The notes under the pieces are model-generated. The model made no database searches and was not told where the DNA came from. It was given only the letters and a program-made list of their open reading frames with translations. From an uncultured Lentibacter sp. (GTDB lineage: Bacteria; Pseudomonadota; Alphaproteobacteria; Rhodobacterales; Rhodobacteraceae), in contig NZ_CAKZKL010000010.1 of assembly GCF_937123735.1 (NCBI RefSeq), forward strand, positions 186,001 through 250,000: 64,000 nucleotides of DNA, given 5' to 3'. The translations under genes and the position numbers were made by a program. Shown here piece by piece: positions 9,303 to 18,846 of the stretch; the first letter of the stretch is position 1; each line of letters opens with the position of its first letter.

Positions 9303-11252
9303 CTAGTCCGCGCGGTTCATGCGGTTTTCGATCAAGTCGTCCACAACCGCCGGTTCGGCCAGTGTCGAGGTGTCGCCCAATGCGCCATAGTCGTTTTCCG
9401 CAATCTTGCGCAAAATACGGCGCATGATCTTGCCTGAGCGCGTCTTGGGCAGGCCGGGGGCCCATTGGATCAGATCGGGTGAAGCAATAGGGCCGATTTC
9501 CTGACGCACCCAGTTTCTGAGTTCCTTGCGCAGCTCTTCGCTGGGCTCGGCATCATTCATGAGTGTGACGTAGCAGTAGATGCCTTGCCCCTTGATCTCA
9601 TGGGGATAGCCGACAACCGCCGCTTCCGCCACTGAGGCATGGGCCACAAGCGCGCTTTCAACTTCAGCGGTGCCCATGCGGTGTCCGGAGACGTTGATCA
9701 CGTCATCGACGCGGCCAGTGATCCAGAAATCACCGTCCTCGTCGCGCTTACAGCCGTCACCCGCAAAATAGTAGCCCTTATAGTCGGAGAAATAGGTTTT
9801 CTCAAAGCGCGCGTGGTCGCCCCAGACGGTGCGCATCTGGCCGGGCCAGCTGTCTTTCATGCACAGAACGCCTTCGACGGGGAAGGTGTGGATTTCCTCG
9901 CCTGAAGTTGGCTCGAGCACCACGGGCTGCACACCAAAGAAGGGCTTCATGGCAGCGCCCGGCTTGGTGGCATGGGCGCCGGGCAGGGGGGTCATCATAT
10001 GGCCGCCTGTTTCGGTTTGCCACCATGTGTCCACAATCGGGCAGCGGCCGCCGCCGACAACATCGTTATACCAGTTCCAGGCTTCGGGGTTGATCGGCTC
10101 GCCGACCGTGCCCAGAACCTTGAGCGAAGAGAGGTCGCATTTCTCGACATATTCGTTGCCCTGGCCCATGAGCGCGCGCAGCGCTGTGGGGGCGGTGTAG
10201 AACTGGTTGACCTTGTGCTTTTCGACCACCTGCCAGAAGCGCGAGGCGTCCGGGTAGGTCGGCGTGCCTTCAAACATCAGGGTTGTGGCGCCGTTGGCGA
10301 GCGGGCCGTAGACGATATAGCTGTGGCCCGTGACCCAGCCCACATCGGCGGTGCACCAGTAGATGTCGCCATCGTGGTAATCAAAGGTGATTTCCTGTGT
10401 CATCGACGCCCAAACGAGATAGCCGCCGGAGCAGTGCACAACGCCCTTGGGCTGGCCTGTGGAGCCGGAGGTGTAGAGGATGAAGAGCGGGTCTTCGGCG
10501 TTCATTTCCTCGGGCGGGCAATCGGCGGAGACTTTTTCAAGCTCGTCGTGATACCAGAAATCAAGGCCCTCGCGCCAGGCGACCTGATCGCCGGTGCGTT
10601 TGACAACGAGGCATTTGACATCGTCCACATCATGCAAGAGCGCCTGGTTGACGTTGTCTTTGAGCTTGGTTTTGCGGCCGCCGCGCGGGGCGTGGTCGGC
10701 TGTGATGACGACTTTGGCATTGCAGCCGTTGACGCGCGCGCCGAGGGCATCAGGGGAGAAGCCGGCAAAGACGATTGAGTGGATCGCACCGATGCGCGCA
10801 CAGGCGAGCATGGCATAGGCGGCCTCGGGGATCATCGGCATATAGATGATGACACGGTCGCCTTTGGTGACACCCATGTTCTTGAGAACATTGGCCATTT
10901 TGCCTACATGGCCGTGCAGCTCCTTGTAGGTGATATGCTGCGCGGGCTCGGCGGGATCGTCTGGCTCAAAAATGATGGCGGTTTGATCGCCACGGGTCGC
11001 GAGATGGCGGTCCACGCAATTGGCCGATACATTGAGCGTCCCGTCTTCGAACCATTTGATGTCGATATTGCCCGGCTCAAAGGAGACGTTCTTCACCTGT
11101 GTGAAGGGCTTGATCCAGTCAATACGCTTGCCGTGTTCGGCCCAGAAGCCGTCAGGGTCATTGACCGAAGCGGCATACATCTCATCGTATTTGGCCGCAT
11201 TGACATGGGCGTTGGCGGCCATCGTGGCGGAAGGGGGATAAGTATTGGACAT
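9303..11252 (-). CDS. acs: Acetyl-CoA synthetase
   Basis: The 649-aa enzyme activates acetate (ATP + acetate + CoA to acetyl-CoA + AMP + PPi). It shows the P-loop [22 protein letters not shown], the [16 protein letters not shown] hinge and the acetylatable catalytic Lys608 in PKTRSGK. The start at 11252 (MSNTYPP) gives the family N-terminus; the frame runs on to 11315 without homology. The gene is the last in the minus-strand operon SBP-livH-livM-livG-livF-acs, 104 nt after livF, and ends at a strong terminator. The tie to a transporter is unusual and suggests acetate or an acetate-yielding compound is imported. Confidence 0.97.
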   Translation of the reverse strand: MSNTYPPSATMAANAHVNAAKYDEMYAASVNDPDGFWAEHGKRIDWIKPFTQVKNVSFEPGNIDIKWFEDGTLNVSANCVDRHLATRGDQTAIIFEPDDPAEPAQHITYKELHGHVGKMANVLKNMGVTKGDRVIIYMPMIPEAAYAMLACARIGAIHSIVFAGFSPDALGARVNGCNAKVVITADHAPRGGRKTKLKDNVNQALLHDVDDVKCLVVKRTGDQVAWREGLDFWYHDELEKVSADCPPEEMNAEDPLFILYTSGSTGQPKGVVHCSGGYLVWASMTQEITFDYHDGDIYWCTADVGWVTGHSYIVYGPLANGATTLMFEGTPTYPDASRFWQVVEKHKVNQFYTAPTALRALMGQGNEYVEKCDLSSLKVLGTVGEPINPEAWNWYNDVVGGGRCPIVDTWWQTETGGHMMTPLPGAHATKPGAAMKPFFGVQPVVLEPTSGEEIHTFPVEGVLCMKDSWPGQMRTVWGDHARFEKTYFSDYKGYYFAGDGCKRDEDGDFWITGRVDDVINVSGHRMGTAEVESALVAHASVAEAAVVGYPHEIKGQGIYCYVTLMNDAEPSEELRKELRNWVRQEIGPIASPDLIQWAPGLPKTRSGKIMRRILRKIAENDYGALGDTSTLAEPAVVDDLIENRMNRAD

Positions 11253-11356
11253 AGCGGTTTCCCATTTGTCTTTTTGTGGGGGGCTCTTGGCGGCCCGCCG
11301 TCTGCGCAATTGCACAGGGGGGCGGGCCTGGGAGAGTCCGAAAATAGTCTTGTGGC

Positions 11357-12112
11357 TTAGATCGCCAGATATTCGGCGCGCAGCTCGGCGTTTTGCAGAA
11401 CTTCCTCAGCGGAGCCGTCAAAGACGATGCCGCCGGTGTCCAGGATCACGGCGCGGTCGGCCAGCTCAAGCGCACGGACCGCGTTTTGTTCCACGAGAAT
11501 GGTCGTGATGCCCTGTTCCTTAATGATGCGCAGCGTTTTCTCGATTTCGTCGACGATCACCGGCGCGAGCCCCTCATAGGGCTCGTCCAGCAGCAGCACC
11601 TTGATGTCACGCGCCAGGGCGCGGGCCACTGCGAGCATCTGCTGTTCACCGCCGGAAAGCGTGACGCCTTCCTGCTTGCGGCGCTCCTTGAGGCGCGGGA
11701 AGAGCTCGTAGAGGCGCTCAAGAGACCAGCCGACAGGCGGGGCGATTTGCGCCAGTTGCAGGTTTTCCTCGACGGTCAGACCGGGGATGATGCAGCGGTC
11801 TTCCGGCACAAGGCCGATCCCGGCTTGCGAGGCCTGATAGCTTGTCATCAGGTGCAGCGGCTGGTGGTCGAGCCAGATCTCGCCATGGGTGACCTGTGGG
11901 GCATCCATGCGTGCAATCGAGCGCAAAGTCGAGGTCTTGCCGGCCCCGTTGCGGCCCAGGAGGGCGAGGATTTCGCCTTCATGCACGTTGAAGCTGATGT
12001 TTTGAACGATATAGCTTTCGCCATAGTAGCTTTCCATGCCCCAGACCGAGAGAAAGGCGGGGGCGGTTTCGGCAAAGTTCTTGCCCTTGGAAAAATCGGG
12101 TTTGACGTTCAT
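11357..12112 (-). CDS. HAAT-family ABC transporter ATPase, LivF type
   Basis: The 251-aa ATPase carries Walker A GRNGAGKT (residues 53-60), signature LSGGEQQML, Walker [12 protein letters not shown] and the switch His replaced by Gln in VEQN, typical of LivF-type subunits. It has a leader of about 20 residues before the core fold. It drives import together with the LivG-type ATPase. It is separated by 14 nt from livG and by 104 nt from acs. Substrate assignment depends on the operon, not on this subunit. Confidence 0.93.
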   Translation of the reverse strand: MNVKPDFSKGKNFAETAPAFLSVWGMESYYGESYIVQNISFNVHEGEILALLGRNGAGKTSTLRSIARMDAPQVTHGEIWLDHQPLHLMTSYQASQAGIGLVPEDRCIIPGLTVEENLQLAQIAPPVGWSLERLYELFPRLKERRKQEGVTLSGGEQQMLAVARALARDIKVLLLDEPYEGLAPVIVDEIEKTLRIIKEQGITTILVEQNAVRALELADRAVILDTGGIVFDGSAEEVLQNAELRAEYLAI

Positions 12113-12126
12113 CTGATCTGTCTCCC

Positions 12127-12885
12127 TTAATCTGCCGTTTCGCCGAGATACGCTTCGCGCACTTTCGGGTGGCCTTTGATGTTTTCAGGATGGTCTTCGA
12201 CAAGCGGTGTGCCTTGCGCCAGAACCGTGATCCTGTCTGCGAGCGAGAAGACAACATGCATGTCGTGCTCGATGATGGCGATTGTGATGTCACGCTCTTC
12301 CTTGATCTGCTTGAGCAGGTCGATGGTGTTGTTGGTGTCGGCCCGCGCCATACCGGCGGTGGGTTCATCCAGCAACAACAGCCGCGGATCCTGGCTCAGG
12401 CACATGGCAATCTCAAGGCGGCGTTTGTCGCCCCGAGACATGGAGGACGCCTGCATTCCGCGTTTTTCGGCCAAGCCCATCTCTTCGAGCATGGTTTCAG
12501 CCTTTTCCACGATGTCCTTGTCGCCCATCATGCCTTGCACGGCGTGCATCCGGAAGGAGCCATCGCGTTTGGCAAACACGGGTATCATCATGTTTTCCAT
12601 CACCGAGAGATCACCGAAGATCTCGGGGGTCTGGAACACGCGGGAGATGCCCATCTGGTTGATCTCGTAAGGCGTGCGGCCCAGAACCGACTGGCCATCA
12701 AACATGACGGAGCCTGTGTCGGGGATGAGCTTGCCCACGAAGACGTTGAGCAGGGTGGATTTGCCAGCCCCGTTGGGGCCGATGATGGCGTGGCAGCTGT
12801 TTTCTTTCACGCTCAGCTCTACGTTGTTCAGAGCTTGCAGGCCGCCGAAGCGTTTGCCGACGTTTTTGACTTCAAGAATACCCAT
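12127..12885 (-). CDS. HAAT-family ABC transporter ATPase, LivG type
   Basis: The 252-aa ATPase has Walker A GPNGAGKS (about residue 36), Q-loop VFQTPEIF, signature SMSRGDKRRLEIA (the usual LSGG is changed to MSRG), Walker B LLLLDEPTAGM and switch IIEHDM. LivG-type subunits commonly keep the switch His, as here. The altered signature is worth noting but is seen in a functional context. It lies 11 nt from livM. Confidence 0.93.
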   Translation of the reverse strand: MGILEVKNVGKRFGGLQALNNVELSVKENSCHAIIGPNGAGKSTLLNVFVGKLIPDTGSVMFDGQSVLGRTPYEINQMGISRVFQTPEIFGDLSVMENMMIPVFAKRDGSFRMHAVQGMMGDKDIVEKAETMLEEMGLAEKRGMQASSMSRGDKRRLEIAMCLSQDPRLLLLDEPTAGMARADTNNTIDLLKQIKEERDITIAIIEHDMHVVFSLADRITVLAQGTPLVEDHPENIKGHPKVREAYLGETAD

Positions 12886-12896
12886 TGAAGCTCTCC

Positions 12897-14090
12897 TTAT
12901 TCCGCAGGTTTGGTTTGAGCGCCGTCTTCATCGGCGTCTTTGCCTTTGAAGAGTTTTGCGATGCGCTGACCGCCTTCAACAAGGCCGCCGGGCAGGAAGA
13001 TCACGACCATCATGAAGATGATGCCAAGCGTGAGGTGCCAGCCTTTGCCGATGAAGGGGTAGACGAGTGTGATGATGAAATCTTCAAGCCCATCGGGCAG
13101 GAAGGCAAACCACTGGTGCAGGATGTCTTTGTTGATCTTGGACAGGATGTTTTCCATGTATTTGATCAAGCCAGCGCCGAGAACGGGGCCAATGAGCGTG
13201 CCGGCACCGCCGAGGATTGTCATCAGAACCACTTCGCCGGAGGCTGTCCAGAACATGCGCTCCGGGCCAACCTGTGTGTCCATCGCAACCATGAGGCCGC
13301 CTGCGAGGCCCGCATACATGCCCGAGATGACAAAGGCTGCCAGCGTGTAGGGGCGCGGGTTGAGGCCCGTGTAGTTGAGGCGGTTTTGGTTGGATTTGAC
13401 CGCCCGCAGCATGAGGCCGAAGGGCGAGCGGAAAATGCGGATCGCCAGATAGAAGCTCGCCAGCATCACCAGAGCGGCAATGTAATAGCCGGTGTTGAAG
13501 GTGAAGAGCCAGCTGCCCACCGACATCTCGTAGCTTGAACTCATGTTCAGGCCGAAGAGGTTGGCACGGGCCTGCTCGCCGGCTTCAAGAGCGCCATCAA
13601 GGATGCGCGCATCGGCGATCTTGAGCTGGAGGCCTGTTTCACCGCCGGTGAGGGGCGTGAGCACCGAATAGGCCATCGCGAAGGACATCTGGGCGAAGGC
13701 CAGTGTCAGGATCGAGAAGTAAATGCCTGAGCGGCGCAGGCTGACGTAGCCGACGATCAGCGCAAAGAGGCCTGCGATGATCACCGCCATGACCATCGCG
13801 GGGATCACGTTGGTGGTGAGCAGCTTCATCATCCAGATCGCGGCGTAGGAACCCACACCCAAAAAGGCGGCGTGCCCGAAGCTGAGGTAGCCTGTGAGGC
13901 CGAAGAGGATGTTGAACCCGATGGCAAAGATCCCGAAGATCACGAAGCGCTGCATGAGGTCAGGGTAGCCCGCATTGAACTGGGCAAGGCCTGACCCCTC
14001 GGGGAAGGGGTTGAGGATGAACGGTGCCAGCATGGTCAGGCCAGCCACGATCAGAAGAAGTGTGTAGTCTTTTTTGTCAAGTCCGAGCAT
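12897..14090 (-). CDS. HAAT-family ABC transporter permease, LivM type
   Basis: The 397-aa integral inner-membrane permease is longer than the usual 300-350 aa. It has multiple hydrophobic segments, the conserved [20 protein letters not shown] block (about residue 63) and the C-terminal cytoplasmic coupling region with [14 protein letters not shown]. An insert of about 60 residues around 165-225 carries charged and amphipathic sequence ([24 protein letters not shown]) and accounts for the length. It sits 3 nt after livH. Confidence 0.92.
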   Translation of the reverse strand: MLGLDKKDYTLLLIVAGLTMLAPFILNPFPEGSGLAQFNAGYPDLMQRFVIFGIFAIGFNILFGLTGYLSFGHAAFLGVGSYAAIWMMKLLTTNVIPAMVMAVIIAGLFALIVGYVSLRRSGIYFSILTLAFAQMSFAMAYSVLTPLTGGETGLQLKIADARILDGALEAGEQARANLFGLNMSSSYEMSVGSWLFTFNTGYYIAALVMLASFYLAIRIFRSPFGLMLRAVKSNQNRLNYTGLNPRPYTLAAFVISGMYAGLAGGLMVAMDTQVGPERMFWTASGEVVLMTILGGAGTLIGPVLGAGLIKYMENILSKINKDILHQWFAFLPDGLEDFIITLVYPFIGKGWHLTLGIIFMMVVIFLPGGLVEGGQRIAKLFKGKDADEDGAQTKPAE

Positions 14091-14093
14091 GGC

Positions 14094-15125
14094 TTAGTCC
14101 TCCATCACGCCTTTGCGACCCATGAGGCCACGCGGACGAGTGAGCAGAATGATGATTGCAACCAGGTAGATGATGATCTGGTTGAGGCCTGGCAGCGTGT
14201 CGAGCACGATGGCCATTGAGGCGAAGCTTTCCAGAATGCCGAGCAGGAAGCCTGCGAGCACCGCACCGGGCAAAGAGCCCATACCGCCCACAACCACCAC
14301 GACGAAGCTGAGAACCAGGAAGTCCATGCCCATATGGTAGTTTGGCGAGTTGATTGGCGCATACATCACCCCGGCAAGCCCCGCCACCGCGGCGGCGATG
14401 CCGAACATGATGGTGAAGCGCTTGTCGATGTTGATGCCCAGAAGGCCCACGGTTTCGCGGTCGGCCATACCGGCCCGCACGACCATCCCGAAGGTGGTGA
14501 ATTGCAAGAAGGCAAAGACCGCACCGATGATGAGGGCAGCAAAAGCGAAATACACAAGGCGCCAGTAGGGGTAGATGATCGTGTTGGGATCAAAGCCCAG
14601 AAGCGCGCCGAAATCAAAGCTGCCCGCAAAAACCGCAGGGGCGGGAGTCGGGATCGGGTTGGCGCCGTAGTAGTATTTGATGATCTCTTGCAGAACAATC
14701 GCAAGGCCGAAGGTCACGAGGATCTGGTCGGCGTGGGGGCGTTTGTAGAAATGCTTGATCAGTCCGCGCTCCATGGCGTAGCCCACAAAGAGCATGACGG
14801 GGATCGAAAACAGGATCGAAAGCGGCACAGCCCAATCTATGATGGCATCGCCCGTGGCTTGGCCGAACAGATCGTAAATATGGGGCACCTCAACTTTGAG
14901 CGGGTTGCCAAGAAAGTCTTTCTTGGTCTCGTCAATGACCGTGTGAGACCATGTGAGGATGCGTGAAAAGGTGACAGCACAGAAGGCGCCGATCATGAAC
15001 AATGCGCCATGCGCAAAGTTGACCACGCCGAGTGTGCCGAAAATAAGTGTCAGGCCCAACGCGATCAGCGCGTAGGCGGAGCCCTTGTCGAGCCCGTTCA
15101 GAATCTGCAGAACGATTGCGTCCAT
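14094..15125 (-). CDS. HAAT-family ABC transporter permease, LivH type
   Basis: The 343-aa permease has NGLDKGSAYALIALGLTLIF near the N-terminus and GVVNFAHGALFMIGAF, the signature of LivH proteins, plus the coupling motif GGMGSLPGAVLAG. An insert between the first helices (about residues 55-85, rich in Lys, Asp, His) enlarges the first periplasmic loop. The start at 15125 (MDAIVLQ) has GGTGGGA upstream and gives the family N-terminus, so the 12 extra residues from 15161 are rejected. Confidence 0.92.
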   Translation of the reverse strand: MDAIVLQILNGLDKGSAYALIALGLTLIFGTLGVVNFAHGALFMIGAFCAVTFSRILTWSHTVIDETKKDFLGNPLKVEVPHIYDLFGQATGDAIIDWAVPLSILFSIPVMLFVGYAMERGLIKHFYKRPHADQILVTFGLAIVLQEIIKYYYGANPIPTPAPAVFAGSFDFGALLGFDPNTIIYPYWRLVYFAFAALIIGAVFAFLQFTTFGMVVRAGMADRETVGLLGINIDKRFTIMFGIAAAVAGLAGVMYAPINSPNYHMGMDFLVLSFVVVVVGGMGSLPGAVLAGFLLGILESFASMAIVLDTLPGLNQIIIYLVAIIILLTRPRGLMGRKGVMED

Positions 15126-15151
15126 TGTCCCACCCCGGATGTGTTTGGAGA

Positions 15152-15200
15152 GCCCCGTCACGCGGGGCGAAAGATTAGGGCGAGCCGAGGCCCGCCCTAA
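15152..15200 (-). promoter_or_regulatory. Two hairpins between binding-protein and permease genes
   Basis: Two inverted repeats sit in the 86-nt gap between the solute-binding gene and livH: GCCCCG / CGGGGC (15152-15168) and TTAGGGCG / CGCCCTAA (15175-15200). Neither has a strong T-tract on the minus strand. Such intercistronic stem-loops behind binding-protein genes commonly stabilise the upstream message or reduce read-through, giving excess binding protein; that role is inferred here. Confidence 0.5.
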
Positions 15201-15211
15201 AGCGTGTGAGG

Positions 15212-16558
15212 TTATGCGCCTGGGTTACATGTGCCCAGTTCGCCGCCCGCCATTTGGGGGTGGTCTGGTGCATATGTGACTTGCTCAACAGGCGTGACTT
15301 CAACGATCTCGAGAAGGTCGAACTCGGATGTCGGGTTCTCTTTACCCTTCACGACGAGAACGTCTTTGAAGCACTGGTGGTCTTCGGCACGGTAAAGTGT
15401 CTTGCCGTTGCCCATACCGTCAAACTCAAAGCCTTCCAGCGCTTCAACAACGCCACAAGGGTTGAATGTGCCGGCACGCTCACAAGCATCTGCGTAAAGC
15501 AGGGCTTGCACATAGCATGTGTGCGCCGCCTGTGAGGGTGGGAAGCCATACTTTTCGCCAAACGACTTAACGAATGCTTTTGAGCCTTCGTCTGTCAGCG
15601 ACCAGTGCCAGTTTGTCGAGCCGAAGATGCCCTTCACGTTGGCGCCAGCACCTTTTGCCATCAGGCGTGAGTAGAGCGGAACGACGATTTCGAAGTTCTT
15701 GCCGTTGACTTGCTTGTCACGCAGGCCGAACTGAACCGCGTTTGTCAGCGAGTTGACCATGTTTCCGCCGTAGTGGTTCAGAACCAGAACATCAGCACCG
15801 GACTGAAGAACAGGCGCGATGTAGCTTGAGAAGTCAGTCTGTGTGAGCGGTGTTTTGACCGCGTTGACAGTTTCCCAGCCCATGGCTTCTGTGGATGATT
15901 TCACCGCTTCTTCTGTGGTGTAACCCCAGTTGTAGTCGGCTGTCAGGTGATAGGCTTTACGATCGGAGCCATACATTTTCTGAAGCACAGGCGCGAGGGC
16001 CGCACCGGACATGTAAGAGTTGAAGAAGTGACGGAAACCGTTGGCCTTCTTGTCCTTACCTGTGGTGTCGTTTGAGTGCGTCAGACCGGCCATGAAGATA
16101 ACGCCGGCTTCTTGGCAGAGCGCTTGAACGGCAACAGCCACACCAGACGAAGACCCGCCCGTGATCATCACGGCGCCGTCTTTTTCGATCATGGATTTGG
16201 CCGAGGCGCGGGCGGCGTCAGACTTTGTCTGCGTGTCGCCTGTGACATATTCGACTTTCTTGCCGAGGATGCCGTTGCCTTTAAGAGCCTTGGAGCTGAA
16301 TGTGTTCATCAGGCCGCCGTCGCCACCACCGTTGAGGTGCTCGACCGCAAGCTCATAGGCGCGCAGCTCGTCCGCACCTTCGTCGGCGTAGGGGCCGGAC
16401 TGTGGAACGTTGAAGCCCAAAGTGACAGTGCTGCCCTTTGGTTCGTTCATGTAAGCCGCAGCTGACGAGGCTGTGAAGATCGTTGGCAAAGCAACGCCAG
16501 CACCGGCAAGGGCGCTGGTTTTCAACACACCACGGCGTGTAAAGTTGGATGTAGACAT
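15212..16558 (-). CDS. HAAT-family ABC transporter solute-binding protein
   Basis: The 448-aa periplasmic type I binding protein has a Tat-type signal, TRRGVLKTSALAGAGVALP (about residues 7-25), and a Peripla_BP_6 fold (VTLGFNVPQSGPYADEGA, GGSSSGVAVAVQALCQEAGV, the Y-N-W-G-Y-T-T segment). Four cysteines lie in the mature protein, two near the C-terminal third. The start at 16558 has GGGAGGAA 4-9 nt upstream. As first gene of the operon ending in acs, and divergent from a DUF2083 regulator, it is a candidate for binding acetate, another short-chain acid or an amide. The substrate is inferred from context only. Confidence 0.9.
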   Translation of the reverse strand: MSTSNFTRRGVLKTSALAGAGVALPTIFTASSAAAYMNEPKGSTVTLGFNVPQSGPYADEGADELRAYELAVEHLNGGGDGGLMNTFSSKALKGNGILGKKVEYVTGDTQTKSDAARASAKSMIEKDGAVMITGGSSSGVAVAVQALCQEAGVIFMAGLTHSNDTTGKDKKANGFRHFFNSYMSGAALAPVLQKMYGSDRKAYHLTADYNWGYTTEEAVKSSTEAMGWETVNAVKTPLTQTDFSSYIAPVLQSGADVLVLNHYGGNMVNSLTNAVQFGLRDKQVNGKNFEIVVPLYSRLMAKGAGANVKGIFGSTNWHWSLTDEGSKAFVKSFGEKYGFPPSQAAHTCYVQALLYADACERAGTFNPCGVVEALEGFEFDGMGNGKTLYRAEDHQCFKDVLVVKGKENPTSEFDLLEIVEVTPVEQVTYAPDHPQMAGGELGTCNPGA

Positions 16559-16685
16559 AAATTCCTCCCGTTTCGGTAAACTGGGGAAGAGCCTCCTCTT
16601 GCGCCTCCCCAAAGGCACGGTTGTGCAAATGTATTATGTCGGTGAGACCGAAAATTTCGCAACAAGGCATTTTGGGGAAACAAAA

Positions 16686-16729
16686 ATTTTGTAAATAAAT
16701 CGACAGATGCTTTGCGTATTTTGTAAAAT
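16686..16729. promoter_or_regulatory. Candidate operator pair in the divergent promoter
   Basis: ATTTTGTAAA occurs twice as a direct repeat (16686-16695 and 16718-16727), 32 nt apart. The second is part of the 12-nt inverted repeat ATTTT-GT-AAAAT. Both lie in the 219-nt divergent region between the ABC operon and the XRE/DUF2083 gene, closer to the regulator. Relatives of this regulator (RamB, PccR) bind TTTGCAAA-like palindromes, which these resemble in symmetry. Binding is an inference. Confidence 0.45.
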
Positions 16730-16777
16730 TGTTTATGTTGCGGCGCAGAAACAGTCTGAAACTAAGGGCAAATAACC

Positions 16778-18079
16778 ATGGTGGAGCGCACCCTCGCCGG
16801 CAGCCGAATCCGTGAAAGGCGCATCGCGCAGGGGGTGCGGCAGGCGGATTTGGCGGAAGATGTCGGAATTTCTCCGTCCTATCTCAATCTGATCGAGCAC
16901 AACAAACGTAGAATCGGCGGGAAACTCCTCCAAGCGCTTGCCCAGCGCCTTGAAGTGGAGCCGGCGCTCTTGGCGGAAGGGGCCGAGCAGGCTGTGATTG
17001 CGCGGTTGGGCAATGTGGCGGCGCGGCTGGGCGAAGAGATCGGCATGGCCGAGAGCACGGCCTTTGCGGGGCGCTTTCCCAATTGGGCCAATTTGATGAT
17101 CCGCGCGGGGCGGCGGATTGACGAGCTGGAGCGCACGGTCGAGACCCTGACCGACCGGCTCACCCATGACCCGCATCTTGCGGCGACCCTGCATGAGGTG
17201 CTCTCGACGGTCACAGCGATCCGCTCGACGGCCTCAATTCTGTCAGACACCCGCGAGATCGAGCCAGAATGGCGCGACCGGTTTCACCGCAACATCAACG
17301 AGGATGCGGCGCGTTTGGCGGATGGGGCGCAGGCCTTGGTTGGATTTTTGGACGGGGCCGGAGATGCCCAGAGCGAAGTGAGTTCGCCCCAAGAGGAAGT
17401 TGCCGGATTTCTGAGCGCCTATGGTTGGCATTTTCCCGCTCTGGAAGAGGCGCGGGCCCACGCGGCAGAGACCTATCTGAATGGCGCCACGCAGCTTCGA
17501 TCGGCCAGCGCGCTGGCGATTGCGGGGAAATATCTGGAGTGTTACGCCGATGATGCCAGGCAGATGCCCCTTGCAGAGCTGCGCAGGGTCGTGGCCGAGA
17601 TCGGGGCGGAACCGCTGGCGCTTGCGACCCATTTCGGGGTGGATCTGGCGGCCATGATGCGCCGCCTGGCCACCCTGCCGGAGCTGGGGCTGGGCCTTGT
17701 GATTTGTGATGCCTCCGGGACCATGCTCTATAGCAAACCCGCTGATGGCTTCACCATTCCGCGCTTCGGGGCCATGTGCCCGCTTTGGCCGCTGTTTCAG
17801 GCGCTCAGCCGCCCGATGATGCCGCTTGCCCAGACGGTGGCGCAGCCGGGGCGGGGCGGTATGAGTGAAACGGTGTTTGAGGCCTATGCGGTTGCGCAGC
17901 CCGTGTTGAGCGCAGGATACGGGCAAGAGCCGCTCATGGAAGCAACGATGTTGATTGCACCCGCACCGGTTGAGCGTTCCGCTGCGCAGATCCGCCCGAT
18001 CGGGGCAAGCTGCCGCATTTGCCCGCGCGAGACCTGCGCGGCGCGGCGCGAACCTTCGATTGTGTCCTCGCGTTTGTGA
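16778..18079 (+). CDS. XRE/DUF2083 short-chain fatty acyl-type regulator with DHp-like segment
   Basis: The 433-aa protein has an N-terminal XRE helix-turn-helix (about residues 7-62: IRERRIAQGVRQADLAEDVG, ISPSYLNLIEHNKRRI) and a C-terminal DUF2083-type region (about 290-433) with the Cys cluster SCRICPRETC near the end. This matches the ScfR/RamB-like regulators of acetate and propionate genes. Between them, residues about 133-192 resemble a histidine-kinase dimerisation hairpin: LHEVLSTVTAIR with His139-Glu140, then a second helix, but no ATPase domain follows. No HExxH zinc motif is visible in the middle region. It diverges from the transporter-acs operon, its likely target. Confidence 0.85.
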   Translation: MVERTLAGSRIRERRIAQGVRQADLAEDVGISPSYLNLIEHNKRRIGGKLLQALAQRLEVEPALLAEGAEQAVIARLGNVAARLGEEIGMAESTAFAGRFPNWANLMIRAGRRIDELERTVETLTDRLTHDPHLAATLHEVLSTVTAIRSTASILSDTREIEPEWRDRFHRNINEDAARLADGAQALVGFLDGAGDAQSEVSSPQEEVAGFLSAYGWHFPALEEARAHAAETYLNGATQLRSASALAIAGKYLECYADDARQMPLAELRRVVAEIGAEPLALATHFGVDLAAMMRRLATLPELGLGLVICDASGTMLYSKPADGFTIPRFGAMCPLWPLFQALSRPMMPLAQTVAQPGRGGMSETVFEAYAVAQPVLSAGYGQEPLMEATMLIAPAPVERSAAQIRPIGASCRICPRETCAARREPSIVSSRL

Positions 18080-18187
18080 AAAGGGGACCTTGCGCTTCAT
18101 CTTTTGACAGATGCCTGATTTGCCGCGATAAAGAAGCCAGCCAAAGCGTGAACCCGCGCTTGGTGCGTCAGGGGAGGGACGGTCTAA

Positions 18188-18556
18188 ATGGGGAAAACCG
18201 TTGTATTGGTGGAAGATGAACCCAATATCATCGAGGCAATCAGCTTTATTTTATCAAGAGACGGGTGGACAGTTCACACGCATTCAAACGGAGATACGGC
18301 GCTTGCGGTGCTGGAAACGCGCGCACCGGACCTGATTGTGCTGGATGTGATGCTGCCCGGTCGCAGCGGGCTTGAAATTTTGAGCGATATTCGCGCCCAC
18401 ACCGCTTTGGCGCAAACGCCTGTCATGATGCTGACGGCCCGTGGCCAGACCAAGGACCGCGAGCGCGCGTTGGAGCTTGGCGCCAACCGTTATATGACAA
18501 AACCTTTTTCAAATGCCGAGGTGCTCGTGGCGGTGCGCGAGCTTGTCGACCCTTGA
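18188..18556 (+). CDS. Receiver-only response regulator (CheY-like)
   Basis: This 122-aa protein is a single receiver domain: acidic pair VEDEPN, phospho-acceptor Asp in LIVLDVMLPG (about residue 55), Thr of MMLTARG and Lys of YMTKPFS. There is no output domain, so it acts by protein contact or as a phosphate relay. GGGGAGGG lies upstream of the ATG. Its stop overlaps the TTG start of the next gene (TTGA), which in turn overlaps the sensor kinase (GTGA), so the three are translationally coupled. Confidence 0.93.
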   Translation: MGKTVVLVEDEPNIIEAISFILSRDGWTVHTHSNGDTALAVLETRAPDLIVLDVMLPGRSGLEILSDIRAHTALAQTPVMMLTARGQTKDRERALELGANRYMTKPFSNAEVLVAVRELVDP

Positions 18557-18846
18557 ACACCGATGAGAGAACCGCTTCGGGGCGCTTTCGGCGGCAGGTG
18601 TTCTTGCCCAAGGACAGCTATCGCGCGCGCCGTGCGGTTGATGCGATCAAGCTCTGGCCTGTTTTGGGAAGTATCTGTTTTGTTTTGCCAATCATCTGGA
18701 CCGGAACCCAGAAGAGCAATGTCAGTGCGATGGTTTATCTGTTCGTGGTTTGGGGGATCCTGATTGTGGGGGGCGCTTGGTTGGGCCATCGTGCCGAGGC
18801 CGACGCGCACACTGAGCCGGGGGACGGGTCTGGAGAGACCCCGTGA
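18553..18846 (+). CDS. Small membrane protein in sensor-kinase operon
   Basis: The 97-aa protein has a basic N-terminal part (about 1-30) and two predicted membrane helices (about 34-50, LWPVLGSICFVLPIIW, and 60-78, VYLFVVWGILIVGGAWLG), then an acidic C-terminal tail. Small partner subunits with two helices precede transporters of the SLC5 or DUF485-type pairs, which suggests a partner for the symporter-like kinase, but I do not recognise the family with certainty. The TTG start overlaps the response-regulator stop; no internal ATG would preserve the N-terminus. Confidence 0.75.
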   Translation: MNTDERTASGRFRRQVFLPKDSYRARRAVDAIKLWPVLGSICFVLPIIWTGTQKSNVSAMVYLFVVWGILIVGGAWLGHRAEADAHTEPGDGSGETP

